The notes beneath the pieces were generated by a model that was not told the origin of the DNA, searched no databases, and saw nothing but the letters and a program-made list of their open reading frames with translations. DNA of 64,000 nucleotides from Dugong dugon (taxonomy: Eukaryota; Chordata; Mammalia; Sirenia; Dugongidae): the NCBI GenBank assembly GCA_030035585.1, contig CM057463.1, positions 136,804,736-136,868,735 on the forward strand, read 5' to 3'. Of this stretch, positions 11,895 through 22,470 are shown piece after piece. Numbering within the stretch: the first letter of the stretch is position 1; each line of letters begins with the position of its first letter. A program made the translations under genes and the position numbers.

Positions 11895-12434
11895 AGCCCC
11901 TCAGGAAGAAGGAAAGATGGCGCACGGAGCCAGGCACTCGAGCGAAAGGAGGGGGAGGCAGCAAAAGGCAAGCAAGAAATCAAAAGAAGCAGAAAAAAAA
12001 AAAAAAAGCAACACCGTCAACCAACAAATGGCACTGAGAGAGCCAGCTAGTGCGGGCTGGACAAGAGACTGTATCTGCGGGAAGCAGAGGAGGCGGAGTG
12101 TGGGTGAAGAAGGGTAGAGAGTGGGAAAGCATATATCACAAATTGCTGGTGATCTGCAGCCCCTCAGGAAGAAGCAAAGATGGTGCATGGAGCCAGGCAC
12201 TCGAGTGAAAGAAGGGGAAGGTGGCGAGAGGCAAGTGAGAAATCAAAAGAAGAAGAAAAAAAAAAAGCAACACTAGCAGCCAACAAATGGCACCCAGAGA
12301 GCTACCCGCTTGGGTGTGTGGAATCCAAGCAGCCAGCACTTCTGGCCTAGAGACCGTGGCTGCGGGAAGCAGAGGAGGCCCAGCTGGGGTGAAGAGGGGT
12401 GGGGGGTGGGAAAGCACACACCGCAAATTACCGG
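11895..12434 (-). repeat. Two tandem ~263-bp units in the L1 5' UTR
   Basis: Unit 1 starts with 'agcccctcaggaagaagga' at 11895 and unit 2 with 'agcccctcaggaagaagca' at 12158. They then stay parallel through 'ggagccaggcactcgag', 'gagaaatcaaaagaag', an A-run, 'ccaacaaatggcac', 'gcgggaagcagaggagg' and 'gtgggaaagca'. The second unit has a small insertion relative to the first. Both are absent from L1 copy 2. Tandem promoter monomers are known in mouse L1s, so this could be an analogous promoter array; that is by analogy only. Confidence 0.85.
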
Positions 12435-12725
12435 TTGTTTTGTCTCCCGCTGGATGCTCTGTGAAGCTGCTTTCTCGTACCCCTGTTTGCTGGTCTCCCA
12501 TAGGAGTCCAAGATGGTGGATCCGTGCTGTGTTAGCTGGTAGGGGACCTCTGCATGAATCTCTCCTCGCTCTCCATTCTCTGTCAGTTTTCTCACTCCAT
12601 TTGGTGCTTGGTGAGTTCTTTATCTCTTCATTTGATGTTTTAGGGTAGCAGGATTGTTGTATTCTCTGTTCGGCTTAGTTTTTCGGATGTTTGCTGTGGA
12701 GGGACGGTGTGGTGCTTCTGCCTAG

Positions 12726-12742
12726 AGCGCCATTTTGCCGGA
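12726..12742 (-). promoter_or_regulatory. YY1-like motif at the L1 5' terminus
   Basis: The sense strand reads ggcaaaatggcgctc within the first 25 bases of the element; copy 2 has ggcaagatggcgctc (about 42246-42262). CAARATGGCG is the core that YY1 binds near the start of human L1, where it positions transcription initiation. The motif match is direct; binding in this species is inference. Confidence 0.55.
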
Positions 12743-12748
12743 ACTCCT

Positions 12749-13978
12749 CTGCATTCTTCTTCATACAGTCTAGCTTCTTGTATTATTTGCTCAGCATACA
12801 AATTGAATAAGTATGGTGAAAGGATACAACCCTGACACACACCTTTCCTGATTTTAAACCACGTAGTATTCCCATCTTCTGTTCCATCAACTGCCTCTTG
12901 GTCTGTGTACAGGTTCCACATGAGCAGAGTTAAGTGTTCTGGAATTCCCATTCTTCACGTTATCCATAATTTGTTATGATCCACACAGTTGAATGTCTCC
13001 GCATAGTCAATAAAACATAAGTAAACATCTTTCTGGTATTCTCTGCTTTCAGCCAAGATCCATCTGACATCAGCAATGATATCTCTCATTCCAAGTCCTC
13101 TTCTGAATCTGGCTTGAATTTCTGACAGTTTCCTGTCTATGTACTACTGCAACCGCATTTGAATGATCTTCAGCAAAATTTTACTTGTGTGTGACATTAA
13201 TGATATTGTTAGGTAATTTCCATATTCGGTGGGATCACCTTTCTTTGGAATGGGCACAGATATGACTCTCTTTCATTTGGTTGGCCACGTAGCTGTCTTC
13301 CAAACTTCTTGACATAGACAAGTGAGCGCTTCCAGCACTGCATGCATTTGTTGGAACATCTCAATAGGTATTCTGTCAGTTCCTGCAGCCTTGTTTTTCA
13401 CCAGTGCCTTCAGTGTGGCTTGGATTTCTTCCTTCAGTACCATCAGTTCTTGATCATATGTTACCTTCTGAAATGGTTGAACATTGACCAATTCTGTTTG
13501 GTACAGTGACTCTGTGTATTCCTTCCATCTTCTTTTGGTGCTTCCTGCGTCATTCAATATTTTCTCCATAGAATCCGTCAATATTGCAACTCGAGGTTTA
13601 AATGTTTTTCTTCAGTTCTTTCAGCTTGAGAAATGCTGAAGTGTTCTTCCCTCTTGGTTTTCTAACTCTAGGTCTTTGCCCAGTTGGTTATAATTCTTAA
13701 CTTTGTCTTCTTGGGCCACCCTTTGAAATCTTCCATTTAGCTTTTTTACTGCATCATTTCTTCCTTTTGATTTAGCTACTCTACCTTCAAGAGCAAGTTT
13801 CAGAGTCTCTTCTGACATCCATACTGGTCTTTTCTTTCTTTTCTGTGTTTTTAATGACCTCTTACTTTCTTCATGTATGATGTCCTTGATGTCATTTCAC
13901 AACTCATCTGGTCTGTGGTTAGTGTTTAATGAGTCAAATCTATTCTTGAGATTGTCTATAAATTCAGGTGGAAATGTT
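12749..13978 (-). mobile_element. BovB/RTE LINE, 5' part of the copy split by L1 copy 1
   Basis: This continues the element at 3552-4372. It starts with the right TSD copy ctgcattcttcttcat and carries, on the minus strand, RT-encoding sequence. Frame pieces include MGIPEHLTLLMWNLYTDQEA with GVCQGCILSPYLFNLYAE (12640-12951), an upstream linker with VKNKAAGTDRIPIEMFQQM (13273-13581) and SEETLKLALEGRVAKSKGRN (13621-13818). It aligns with 52110-53330 of the other minus-strand copy and ends, 5'-truncated or diverged, near 13978. Many stops and frameshifts; inactive. Confidence 0.93.
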
Positions 13979-14525
13979 AGCATAAAACTACTTCTTCAAT
14001 ATTAAAAAAAAAAAGAGACAAGTAATTTATCTATTATGTAAAGAATTGAAATAAAATGTTCCAGGGTTTTGCTTTTTTAATTTTAATTTTTCAGTCTAAT
14101 GACAGTTTTAAAAGACTACACATTTACTGTGTAAATTTAAAAAGCTGTTGGGCATCACTTTCATTCTGCTGAGAGGCTTGAAAATGGACAACTTTCATAA
14201 CTTACAGAGTAGGTTTCCTCCTGTGCCAAATATTTTTTTCTAGATAAAGTTGCAACATAAATACCTATGTTAACTGTGAGATATGTTTAGCAAATATATT
14301 TTTATGGTAAATTATCCAGTGAAAGAGATGAATAACTATAAAAGAAAGGCTCAAAGCAGAGCAAATGAACACAGGTAGAAGAAGAATTTCTTGCTCGTCT
14401 TTATTTTTCTCCTTCATGATATCATTTTAAGTTCAGTTGCTTTAATGTTTTATTTTATATACATATGAATTAATATAAAATCAAAAATATTATTATTTAT
14501 ATACGTGTTACACGTATTTATTTAT
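13979..14525. other. No recognised feature
   Basis: AT-rich sequence between the BovB 5' end and the next element. It includes A-runs near 14004 and a TATA/ACGT-rich patch near 14455-14520. No gene or repeat family recognised. Confidence 0.5.
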
Positions 14526-14570
14526 CCAAAGGTGCAATAGTGGTTCAGAGGTACCTTTCATGCAGGTGAC

Positions 14571-15208
14571 CTATAAAAACGGCATAGGGGTAGTATCTGA
14601 CCTCCTCCAAACCCACAAGGGGGAAAGAGAACCAAGATCGACAGTGCAAGGCTGACTCCCATGAGACAGAGGCCAGACAAGCCTCCTCTCTCCACTGTCG
14701 TTACTGATTTGGACACCAACCATCCCTCACACAGCACTCTCTACTTCTTTGCTGGGTCCAATAATTCATTGCAATGGCCACACAGAACTCAAAGACCTTA
14801 TTTAAGATTATGGGGTTTATTACAAGGGAAGTAACTGTTACAATTCAGGCTAAGGAACACTCAGGATACAGTTCTTTCATCAGGATAGCCTCTCGCCAGC
14901 TGTGCTCATAGGCACACCTCTCCCTGGCCCTCAGTCTCTGCCCAAAGGCACTCAGCATTCTCTCTCTGTGGGCCTGGAAGCCCACCGCACCGTCTCCTGC
15001 TACCGGGTCTCTGCTGTGGAGTCTCTCCTGCTGGTCTCTCCTTCCCTGGTGGTGGTGGGCTCCTCTTCTCTGCTCTGGAATTGTCTCTCTTTTAAGGCAA
15101 AACTGACCAATCGCCTTGGTAGGCCACTATTACCCAATCACACAATCACCTGGGTTGGAGTTACAAGACAGTGGCTATAAAGGCCACACACAAAAGTAAT
15201 TAATTGCA
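14571..15208 (-). mobile_element. Solo LTR of an endogenous retrovirus-like family (fossil)
   Basis: The minus-strand order is U3 (with 'ggcgattggtcagttttgcc', a CCAAT-type motif), an aataaaccccataat polyadenylation signal near 14812-14826, then a roughly 240-bp U5-like segment. The same family appears at 48001-48750 and, as the 3' end of an RNA-derived copy, at 26435-27103. No internal region is attached. Boundaries are approximate because no clean short TSD was found. I cannot name the family with certainty; ERVL or ERV1 are both possible. Confidence 0.7.
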
Positions 15209-15276
15209 TGGCTCAAATTCAATTCCTGACCAGTTCACCTCATGCACAGCCACCAGCTATCTGTCAGTGGAGGCTT

Positions 15277-15481
15277 CCAAATCTCGTTGCCATTGAATCG
15301 ATTTCGATTCATTCAAACCTTATAGGACAGAGTAGAACTGCCCCGTAGGGTTTCCAAGGCTGTAAATCTTTATTGGAAGCAGACTGCCACATCTTTCTCT
15401 TGCTGAGCAGCTGACAGGTTCGAACCTCTGACCTTTTGGTTGACAGCTGAGCACTTTTAACCACTGTGCCACCAGGGCTTC
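15277..15481 (-). mobile_element. AfroSINE, longer form, with 13-bp TSDs
   Basis: Minus-strand SINE: the tail 'cgttgccattgaatcgattt' is at the left, the B box 'aggttcgaacctctgacc' near 15417-15434 and the head 'ccactgtgccaccagggctt' at the right. The repeat tcagtggRggctt flanks it at 15264-15276 and 15482-15494 with one mismatch. Confidence 0.94.
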
Positions 15482-15494
15482 TCAGTGGGGGCTT

Positions 15495-15728
15495 GGGTGT
15501 TGCTATTATGCTAAACAGTTTTCATTGGAGCTTCCAGACTAAGACAGACTAGGAAGACAGGCCTACTGATCTATTTCTGAAAATCAGCCAATGAAAACCC
15601 TATGGATCATAACTATCTGATCCACAAAATAAATGATTATGGGGATAGTGCAGGACTGGCAGCATTACATTCCTTATACTGGGGTTGACCATGAGTCGGG
15701 AGGCAACTCAATGTCAACTAACAACATT
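15495..15728 (+). repeat. SINE-like remnant with an AfroSINE-related tail
   Basis: It contains 'gaaaaccctatggatcataa' and ends 'ggttgaccatgagtcgggag' plus 'caactaacaac', which resembles the BovB/AfroSINE 3' end. A possible head, 'aaggtgcaatagtggttcag', lies at about 14536, before the LTR at 14571. The LTR and the AfroSINE at 15277 may therefore have inserted into this older SINE. The identification is tentative. Confidence 0.45.
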
Positions 15729-15759
15729 TAAAAATATGTCACATGTGAAAACTATAAAA

Positions 15760-16275
15760 TGTAAAAGTGTCTTTTAACACCCATTTCTCCAGCACATATA
15801 ATCCCACTATCCTCTTCAAAACCATAGTTAACACTTTTCTATATATTCTTTCTGACAATTTTTTGCATATACGTATATAATTTCCATTTGTATTCCTTTT
15901 TTTTTTTTTTTTAAGAAACGTGCTTAGGTTCCTTTTGTTCTGCAACTTACTCGTTATGCTCTCCTATATGTTAACCTTTTCAGCACAAACAGATCTATTT
16001 CATATATATAAAATCTTTAAGCACAGATATATAAAAAGAATTTAACACTTTCTTATTCTGACTGTATAATTATGTTCCCTTTTTTTTATTATTACATATA
16101 AGGCTTTAATGAACATTTCTGTGCTTGCCCATTTGAATTTGAGTGAATGTATTTCTCTAGGTTAATAACCTAAATCTTGAATTTCTAGAAAGAATAGCCT
16201 GCAAATTTTTTTTAAATTAACATATTGCCAAATTGTTCACCGAAAGGACTATGCCAAATACATTTCAAGTAACAT
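15760..16275 (-). repeat. Ancient L1 fragment (ORF2 3' region)
   Basis: The stretch 'ggctttaatgaacatttctgtgcttgc ... ttctctaggttaataacctaaat ... atattgccaaattgttcacc' follows the order of the antisense L1 ORF2 C-terminal region in old mammalian L1s. Strongly diverged; boundaries approximate. Confidence 0.5.
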
Positions 16276-16726
16276 AGTACGCAAGTTGTTGTTTCCAAAT
16301 ATATATGTCCTCAATGGCTGTCATCAGCTCTTTAAATTTCTGTCAATATTATGGGAGAATAATATGACCTAATGCTAATTGCAAATTTACTGAAGTTCAA
16401 AAATTTTGGGGACATTTGATATTCTTCTTCTGTGTAAATTGCCATATTGTATATATGCTATTGATAGGTTAATTTATTTATTTTTTGAATTGAGTTGTAA
16501 GGCTTCTTCATGTATTATGAATATTAATAATTTGATAAAATCTTATAAATATTATCTGTATTTGTCTCACTTTAAAAAAATTAATGACATCTTTATTTAA
16601 GAATACATTTTTGATAGACTGAATACATAATGCTTCATTTTACTTATTTAATTAACTTAATTATTTAAACTGTAATACCTGGGAATATTCTTACATTACG
16701 TCAAAACTATTTTTTTAAACAATACA

Positions 16727-16855
16727 CTAGTTGTGTGACATTCAGAAAAACACTTAACTACTCTCAATCTCAGTTTCCCATTTCTGATAATAGAATAAAA
16801 TCAGTACCTACCTCAAAATGTTGTGTTAGCTATGTATTTTTTAATAATAATCAAG
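16727..16855 (+). repeat. MIR-like ancient SINE fragment
   Basis: The order 'gtgtgacattcagaaaaacacttaactactctcaatctcagtttccc', then 'aataaaatcagtacctacctc' and 'gttgtgttag', follows the MIR core ('tgtgaccttgggcaagtcacttaacctctctgagcctcagtttcc ...'). Diverged, as expected for MIR. Confidence 0.65.
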
Positions 16856-16916
16856 TATTGGACCATTTTCTAGGAGAGCATGTCACCAATACATAGTAAG
16901 TAGAATAGATTTTATG

Positions 16917-18903
16917 CACTGAACACTAATGACTGAAGACCAGAAGAGTTGTTGGGATGACATCAAGGACATGACACATGACAAAAACAATAAGTCATTA
17001 ACAAGACAAGAAAGAAAGAAAAGACCAAAATAGATGTCAGAAGAATCTCTGAAACTTGCTCTTGAAGGTACACTAGCTAAACTGAATGGAAAAAAATGAT
17101 AAAGCAGAAGAGCTAAACAGATTTCAAAGAGAGGCTCAAGGAGACAAAGTAAAGTATTAAATGAAAAGCACAAAGACCTGGACTTAGAAAACCAAAAGGG
17201 AAGAACATGTTTGACATTTCTCAAGCTGAAAGAACTGAAGAAAAAATTTAAACCTCAAGTTGCAACATTGATGGATTCTACGGGGAAAATATTGAATGAC
17301 ACAGGAATCACCAAAAGAAGATGCAAGGAATACACAGGGTCACTGTACCAAACAGAATTGGTCAACGTTCAACCATTTTAGGAGGTAACATATAATCAAG
17401 AGTCAATGGTACTGAAGGAAGAAGTCCAAGTTACACTGAAGGCATTGGTGAAAAACAAGGCTGCAGGAATTGAAGGAATAACAATTGAGATGTTTCAACA
17501 AATGAAGGCAGTGCTGTAAGTGCTCACTCATGTATGCCAAGAAATCTGGAAGACAACTACCTGGCCAACTGACTGGAAGAGATCCATATTTGTGCTCATT
17601 CCAAAGAAAGGTGATCCAACCGAATGTGGAAATTATCATTAATATCACACACAAGTAAAATTTTACTGAATACAATTCAAAAAGATTGCAGCAGTATACA
17701 GACAGGGAACTGTCAGAAATTCAAGCAGTGTCCAGAAGAGGTTGTGGAACGATGGCTAGCATTGCTGATGTCAGATGGATCTTGGCTGAAAGCAGAGAAT
17801 ACCAGAAAGATGTCTAGCAGTGTTTTATTGACTATGGTAATGCATTCGACTGTGTCAATCATAAGAAATTATGGATAACATTGTGAAGAATGGGAATTCC
17901 GGAACACTTAATTTTGCTCGTGCGGAGCCTGTACATAGATCAAGTGGCAGTAGTTCACACAGAACAAGGGGATATTGCGTGTTTTAAAATCAGAAAAAGT
18001 GTGCTTCAGGGTTGTATACTTTCACCATATGAATTCAATCTATATGCTAAGCAAATAATCCAAGAAGCCAGACTATATGAAGAAGGTTGTGGCATTAGGA
18101 TTGGCGGAAGATTCGTTAACAACCTGTAATATGCAGATGACACAACCTTGCTTACTAAAAGTGAAGAGGACTTGAAGCACTTACTGATGAAGATCAAAGA
18201 CTACAGCGTTCAGTGTGGATTAACCCTTAACATAAAGAAAACAAAATCCTCACAACTGGACCAAGAAGCAACATTATGATAAATGGAGAAAAGATTGAAG
18301 TTGTCAAGGATTTCATTTTACTTGGATCCACAATCAACATCCATGAAAGCAGCAGTCAAGAAATCAAACATTTTGCATTGGCAAATCTGCTGCAAAAGAC
18401 TTCTTTAAAAGCTAAAAAGCAAAGATGTCACATTGAGGACTAAGGCGTGCCTGACTCAAGCCATGGACTTTTCAATTACCTCATATGCATGCAAAAGCTG
18501 GACAACTACTAAGGAAGAAAAAGAAGAATTGATTAATTTGAATTGTGGTGTTGGCAAAGAATTTTGAATATGCCATGGACTGCCAGAAGAATGAACAGAT
18601 TTGTCTTGGAAGATGTATAGCCATAATGTTCCTTAGAAGCTAGAGTGGAGAGACTTTGATTCACTTAGTTTGTACATGTTAGCCAAGAGGGACTAGTCCC
18701 TGGAGAAGAACATCACGCTTGGTAGAGGGTCAGGGAAAAAAAGGAAGACCTTTGACATGATGTATTGACATGACACAGTGGCTGCAACAATGGCACAGCA
18801 ATGATTCTGAGAATGATGGAGGACTGAGTAGTATTTCGTTCTGCTGTACGTAGAGTCACTGGGATTTGGAACTGACCTGACGGCATGTAACAGCAACAGA
18901 AGT
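16917..18903 (+). mobile_element. BovB/RTE LINE, plus-strand copy, 5'-truncated
   Basis: Reads in sense on the plus strand. It runs from the linker ('gaatctctgaaacttgctcttgaagg') through an RT region with MGIPEHLILLVRSLYIDQ and SVLQGCILSPYEFNLYAKQII (17890-18129), a 'tatgcagatgacacaacc' YADD box (18130-18147) just downstream, and the 3' end 'gagtcactgggatttggaactgacc' near 18852-18876. The YADD box is separated from the preceding frame by a TAA (18127-18129). Numerous stops; inactive. The tail is the sequence shared with AfroSINEs. Confidence 0.93.
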
Positions 18904-18984
18904 AACATATTGGAAACATTATTATTTTTGTTGTTTTTGTTGCTACCATGCTGCTTGATGTCTTCTACTTACTATATTTCCTTG

Positions 18985-19400
18985 TTTTTTTTTTTTTTTT
19001 CCCGCTACTGAGTTGCACATGGTTTATTTTCCTTCTTCAGTATACAGATTCTGACAATTGTCAAAATAACCAGAACTTTATTCTGGTGATGAAAGGTACT
19101 AATGTATCTCTTCCTTCTTTTGAGTTGCTTCTTTCTTACTTACGTGTATATTGCAAAATCCTGAGTTACCTCACATGCTGCTCAGCATTCTTCTCAGATA
19201 CTTTCACCCACACTGCAACTGCTTCTCAGGCAAGCCCACATTTCTTAGCATGATTTTTGCCAAGCTTTCAGGTTTAGAGTCATATACCTCAGCTCCACTT
19301 CCCATGTCAATCTTTCCACAGGCAGTGGGAGTGTGAAAGTAAGTATTTGGAATTTTGGAATGGCCGTGTGGTGGTAGCTGCTTGTGAATAAAAATCTGTA
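18985..19400 (-). pseudogene. Processed pseudogene of an unidentified gene
   Basis: On the minus strand the sequence ends in a 16-base poly(A) (18985-19000 as T), preceded about 20 bases upstream by AATAAA (in 'ggaaaataaacc'). No AfroSINE, L1 or LTR signature is present. An open stretch encodes IPKIPNTYFHTPTACGKID, then MGSGAEVYDSKPESLAKIML and RNVGLPEKQLQCG, then a TGA. It is followed by about 200 bp of 3'-UTR-like sequence. That layout fits a reverse-transcribed mRNA 3' end. I could not name the parent protein, and no TSD was identified with confidence. Confidence 0.55.
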
Positions 19401-20645
19401 ATTTTTTTTAAGATCATACATGGGCCATTCTTACTGTTTACATTTGTTCAATCTGAGCATGAAGCTTCTCTGAATCTGAATTTACCTTTATAACAGCTTT
19501 ATCTAGTGTGTGCATTGCAGTGTTGTCCTTTTCATTTTGTCAGAATTATTACAGTTGTGTCTAAACTCCAGGAATTCTGTATAATTTCTGTAAATGATAC
19601 TAGTTCTCCCTATCTCCAGGGTTATTACTAAAATATATATAATCTACCTTTTAGGAGAATTTTAGTAGAAAGAGATACAATTCTGTATAGTCAGTGGATC
19701 ATTTTGATCTAATCTCTCACTTCGTTTTGCATTTTTCTTTCTTTATAGCTTCATGTGTATATCTTTTTAATATGTAGAATTTTTTTTCTTTTAAATATCA
19801 TGGTAATCCCTCAGCCTAATAAACCATTCAATCTAATGACCTCTTCTGAAATTAATTAGCCAATAGTAATTGGACACTAAAATCTACTGACTTCTTAATG
19901 TACAAGACTAGTGGGGGAAAATGTTCCTAGATGTAGACATTGGAAAGCAAAATATCTTCCTTATGACTCCATTTATAAACAGAACATTACTGAGCAATAG
20001 AATTTCAGAAGACAATTTCAGATTAAATTATTATTTTGGAAAAAAGTATATAGAAGAGTCTCCATCACGTTTGCTCATTTGCGTTCCTTTTATTTCTTAA
20101 TATTGTATTTATTGCATTTCTGTATTTCAGTGTGAGATACACAGTGGCATTATCTGGAAGCTCCACCTTCAGTAGACATCCATGTTGTTTCCTTCATCAG
20201 CATGCACAACTTTTTAAAAAAATGTATTCATGGGCAATTTTTGGTGACAGCAATGTATATGTTTTCCTTCTTTAGAGCTTAAAATAACTCTAAAAATAAA
20301 ATACTAGGTAATTCATTTAAATATCTTTCAAAAATGTTTGAATTTGCATTGCCTTGATCTTATTCTCTGTTTACTTCTCACTTTTTCTAGATTTATCTGA
20401 ATTACTCAAAAATCGATATCATTACCTACAGGCTGAGGTATAGAAAAAATTAAATCTAAAATTTATAGGATTATATTTACTTAATGGCAAACGAACAAAA
20501 ATGCCCCATGTGTTTACAGAATTATATATGTAGATGCTGATGGCAAATGCATACCTAAGAGAGCAGAAATAATAATGCCTACACATCAACAGAGAGCATC
20601 TCTAAAAATTAGAAGGATGAAAAGATTAAAGAAAGTATAAGGATG
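19401..20645. other. No recognised feature
   Basis: AT-rich single-copy-looking sequence; no coding frame or repeat family recognised. Confidence 0.5.
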
Positions 20646-21090
20646 TACACCAGTTTTCATTGCAGCACTATTCACAGTAGTCAAAAGGTGGAAACAACCA
20701 AGATGTTTATCAACAGATGAATGGATAAATGCAGTAAGTAATAGAACATTACTCGGCCACAAAGCGAAATGAAGTCCTGATACACGCTACAGCTTGGGTG
20801 AACCTTGAAAACCTTATGTTGAGTGAAGTAAGTCTATCACAAAGGAACAAATATTATACGGTCTCACTTATATGAAATATCTAGAATAGGCAAAAGTATA
20901 CACAAAAGTTTATTAGTGATTGCCAGAGGTGGGAGGAAGGGGCAGGAGGAAAAGGGGAGTCATTGATTAAGAAGCATTGAATATCTGTTTATGGTGATGG
21001 GAAATGTGGCAATGATTGTTGGTGATGATTAATTTATTGGTGTCACTTAAACGTACAAATGAAAAGCATCGTTTTTTAAAAAATGTGGGT
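20646..21090 (+). repeat. Ancient L1 3' end (L1M-like)
   Basis: The order 'gcagcactattcacagtagtcaaaaggtggaaacaacc', 'tcaacagatgaatggataaa', 'gttgagtgaagtaagtc', 'gattgccagaggtgggagg' and a closing A-rich 'ttttttaaaaaatg' is the typical end of ORF2 plus the 3' UTR of old mammalian L1s in sense orientation. Confidence 0.85.
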
Positions 21091-21438
21091 AGCACAGGTG
21101 AGATACCAACACTACTTGTTTTTCAGAATACACCTTGAATGCTGAAAAAGAAGAAATGTGGATTCGAGCAATTGCATACCAAATTAATCTTTCTTTCGTG
21201 CTTGTTGAGAGATTGAGTATCTCATATATCGACTTGTTCAAGTTTGTGAGCCCCTAAATAGCACTTTTAAGTAGAGCAATTAATTTTTTTCTTCATTAAC
21301 TTTAATTATGCTTTCAAGCCTAGAAAACTTGGAGCAACTTCAAAAAACAAGCCTGCTTACTAAGTGGGTTTTCCCAAGTTCTCACAGATCACAGTGACAG
21401 CAAAAGTACCAGTGCAGCCCTCATTAAGAAGAAAAATA

Positions 21439-21607
21439 AGGAAACCCTGGTGGCATGGTGGTTAAGAGCTATGGCTGCTAACCAAAAGGTTGACAGTTTG
21501 AATCCATCAGATGCTCTTTGGAAACCCTATGGGGCAGTTCTACACTGTCCTATAGGGTCACTATGAATCAGAATCAACTCGACAGCAATGAGTTTGTTTT
21601 TTTTTTC
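21439..21607 (+). mobile_element. AfroSINE, short form
   Basis: Head 'ggaaaccctggtggcatggtgg', 'tggctgctaaccaaaaggttg', a B-box-like 'gacagtttgaatccatc', 'tggaaaccctatggggcagt', and tail 'ctatgaatcagaatcaactcg' ending in a T-run. Near full length. No clear TSD. Confidence 0.93.
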
Positions 21608-22470
21608 CCTTCAAAATATAGATGAGGTATGTAAATTTAAGGTTTCAATCAAGTATTGAAACAGTGAAATAAAAGAAGGATAATAACTGATTTTATCTGC
21701 TCCTACTATTCTTAATATAGAATTCCATGTAATGAGATATTATAAATACAAGGATTTTCTCAATAAAAGCAATATTTTAAAGGAAATGTTAAGGTGGCAA
21801 CCAACAGGTGTTCTCAAGAGGCAGCTTTTTAAAGAGGCAGCATTACCCCATGATAAGATTCACAAAATACTACTTCCCCTCATTAAGAACTATAAAATTA
21901 CATAAAAGAAAAAAGCTCCTTGAGTAACACATTTATATCTTTGTAGTAAGCATATTTTGACTAGTTATTACACTTGTATGCTGAGTTTGAATGAGGCAAA
22001 CAGATATTATAAAGTGATATAAAATTGGCTATACTTAATTAGCGGCATTATATCTTCTAGAAATCAAGCTTGATCTTAGCATGCACGTGTTATAGCAATC
22101 AACTTTTTCTGTGGAATTTGAATAATTTGGAAGCTGAGTAAAATGATTTACTTATGGAGTATAAAATACATTGTTTTCTGAAAATTGCCTGAGCTTTTTA
22201 TATTTAGCTAGTTGCATACTCTGACACCACAAAGTCTTGAAACTGGTAATATAAATAACAATATGTTTTTCACCATTCAAGAGGTTGAAATATAGATAGA
22301 GAGATATGGAGATATACAGATTAATATAAAATGAGTAAATGTATAAGAAAACATGTCCTGTATTTCTCTATGTAATTCTATATATTTTTTTTTTAAATAG
22401 GCCTTATCAATGTTATTCAACCAAATACCACTAGAAATACACCTGTAGTTGATCAAGCAGGGTATATGCC
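21608..22470. other. No recognised feature
   Basis: AT-rich sequence without a recognisable repeat or gene. It includes a T-run at about 22382-22394. Confidence 0.5.

Larger units (their letters stand above)
4373..12748 (-). mobile_element. L1 LINE, structurally full length, copy 1
   Basis: An autonomous non-LTR retrotransposon on the minus strand. From its 5' end at 12748 it has a long 5' UTR (about 1.9 kb), ORF1, a spacer of about 585 bp, ORF2 and a 3' UTR, ending in a T-rich stretch (its poly-A side) near 4373. Imperfect 16-bp TSDs flank it: ctgcatttttattcat at 4357-4372 and ctgcattcttcttcat at 12749-12764. Both lie in BovB sequence, so the L1 landed in an existing BovB. Its 5' end 'ttccggcaaaatggcgctc' matches that of copy 2 (35086-42268), supporting a true 5' end rather than truncation. 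ORF1 and ORF2 carry several stops and frameshifts, so it is inactive. Confidence 0.95.
10859..12748 (-). promoter_or_regulatory. L1 copy 1 5' UTR / internal promoter region, long form
   Basis: About 1.9 kb of GC-richer, purine-rich sequence lies upstream of ORF1, where mammalian L1s carry an internal polymerase II promoter. The outermost part, up to 12748, matches copy 2 closely, and so does the ORF1-proximal part up to about 11225. The middle, about 11225-12434, has no counterpart in copy 2. It contains A-rich tracts alternating with 'gggatccc' blocks (about 11430, 11690, 11830) and two tandem units of about 263 bp (11895-12157 and 12158-12434). The boundaries of the extra block come from eye alignment. 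Promoter activity is assumed from the family and not shown here. Confidence 0.8.
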
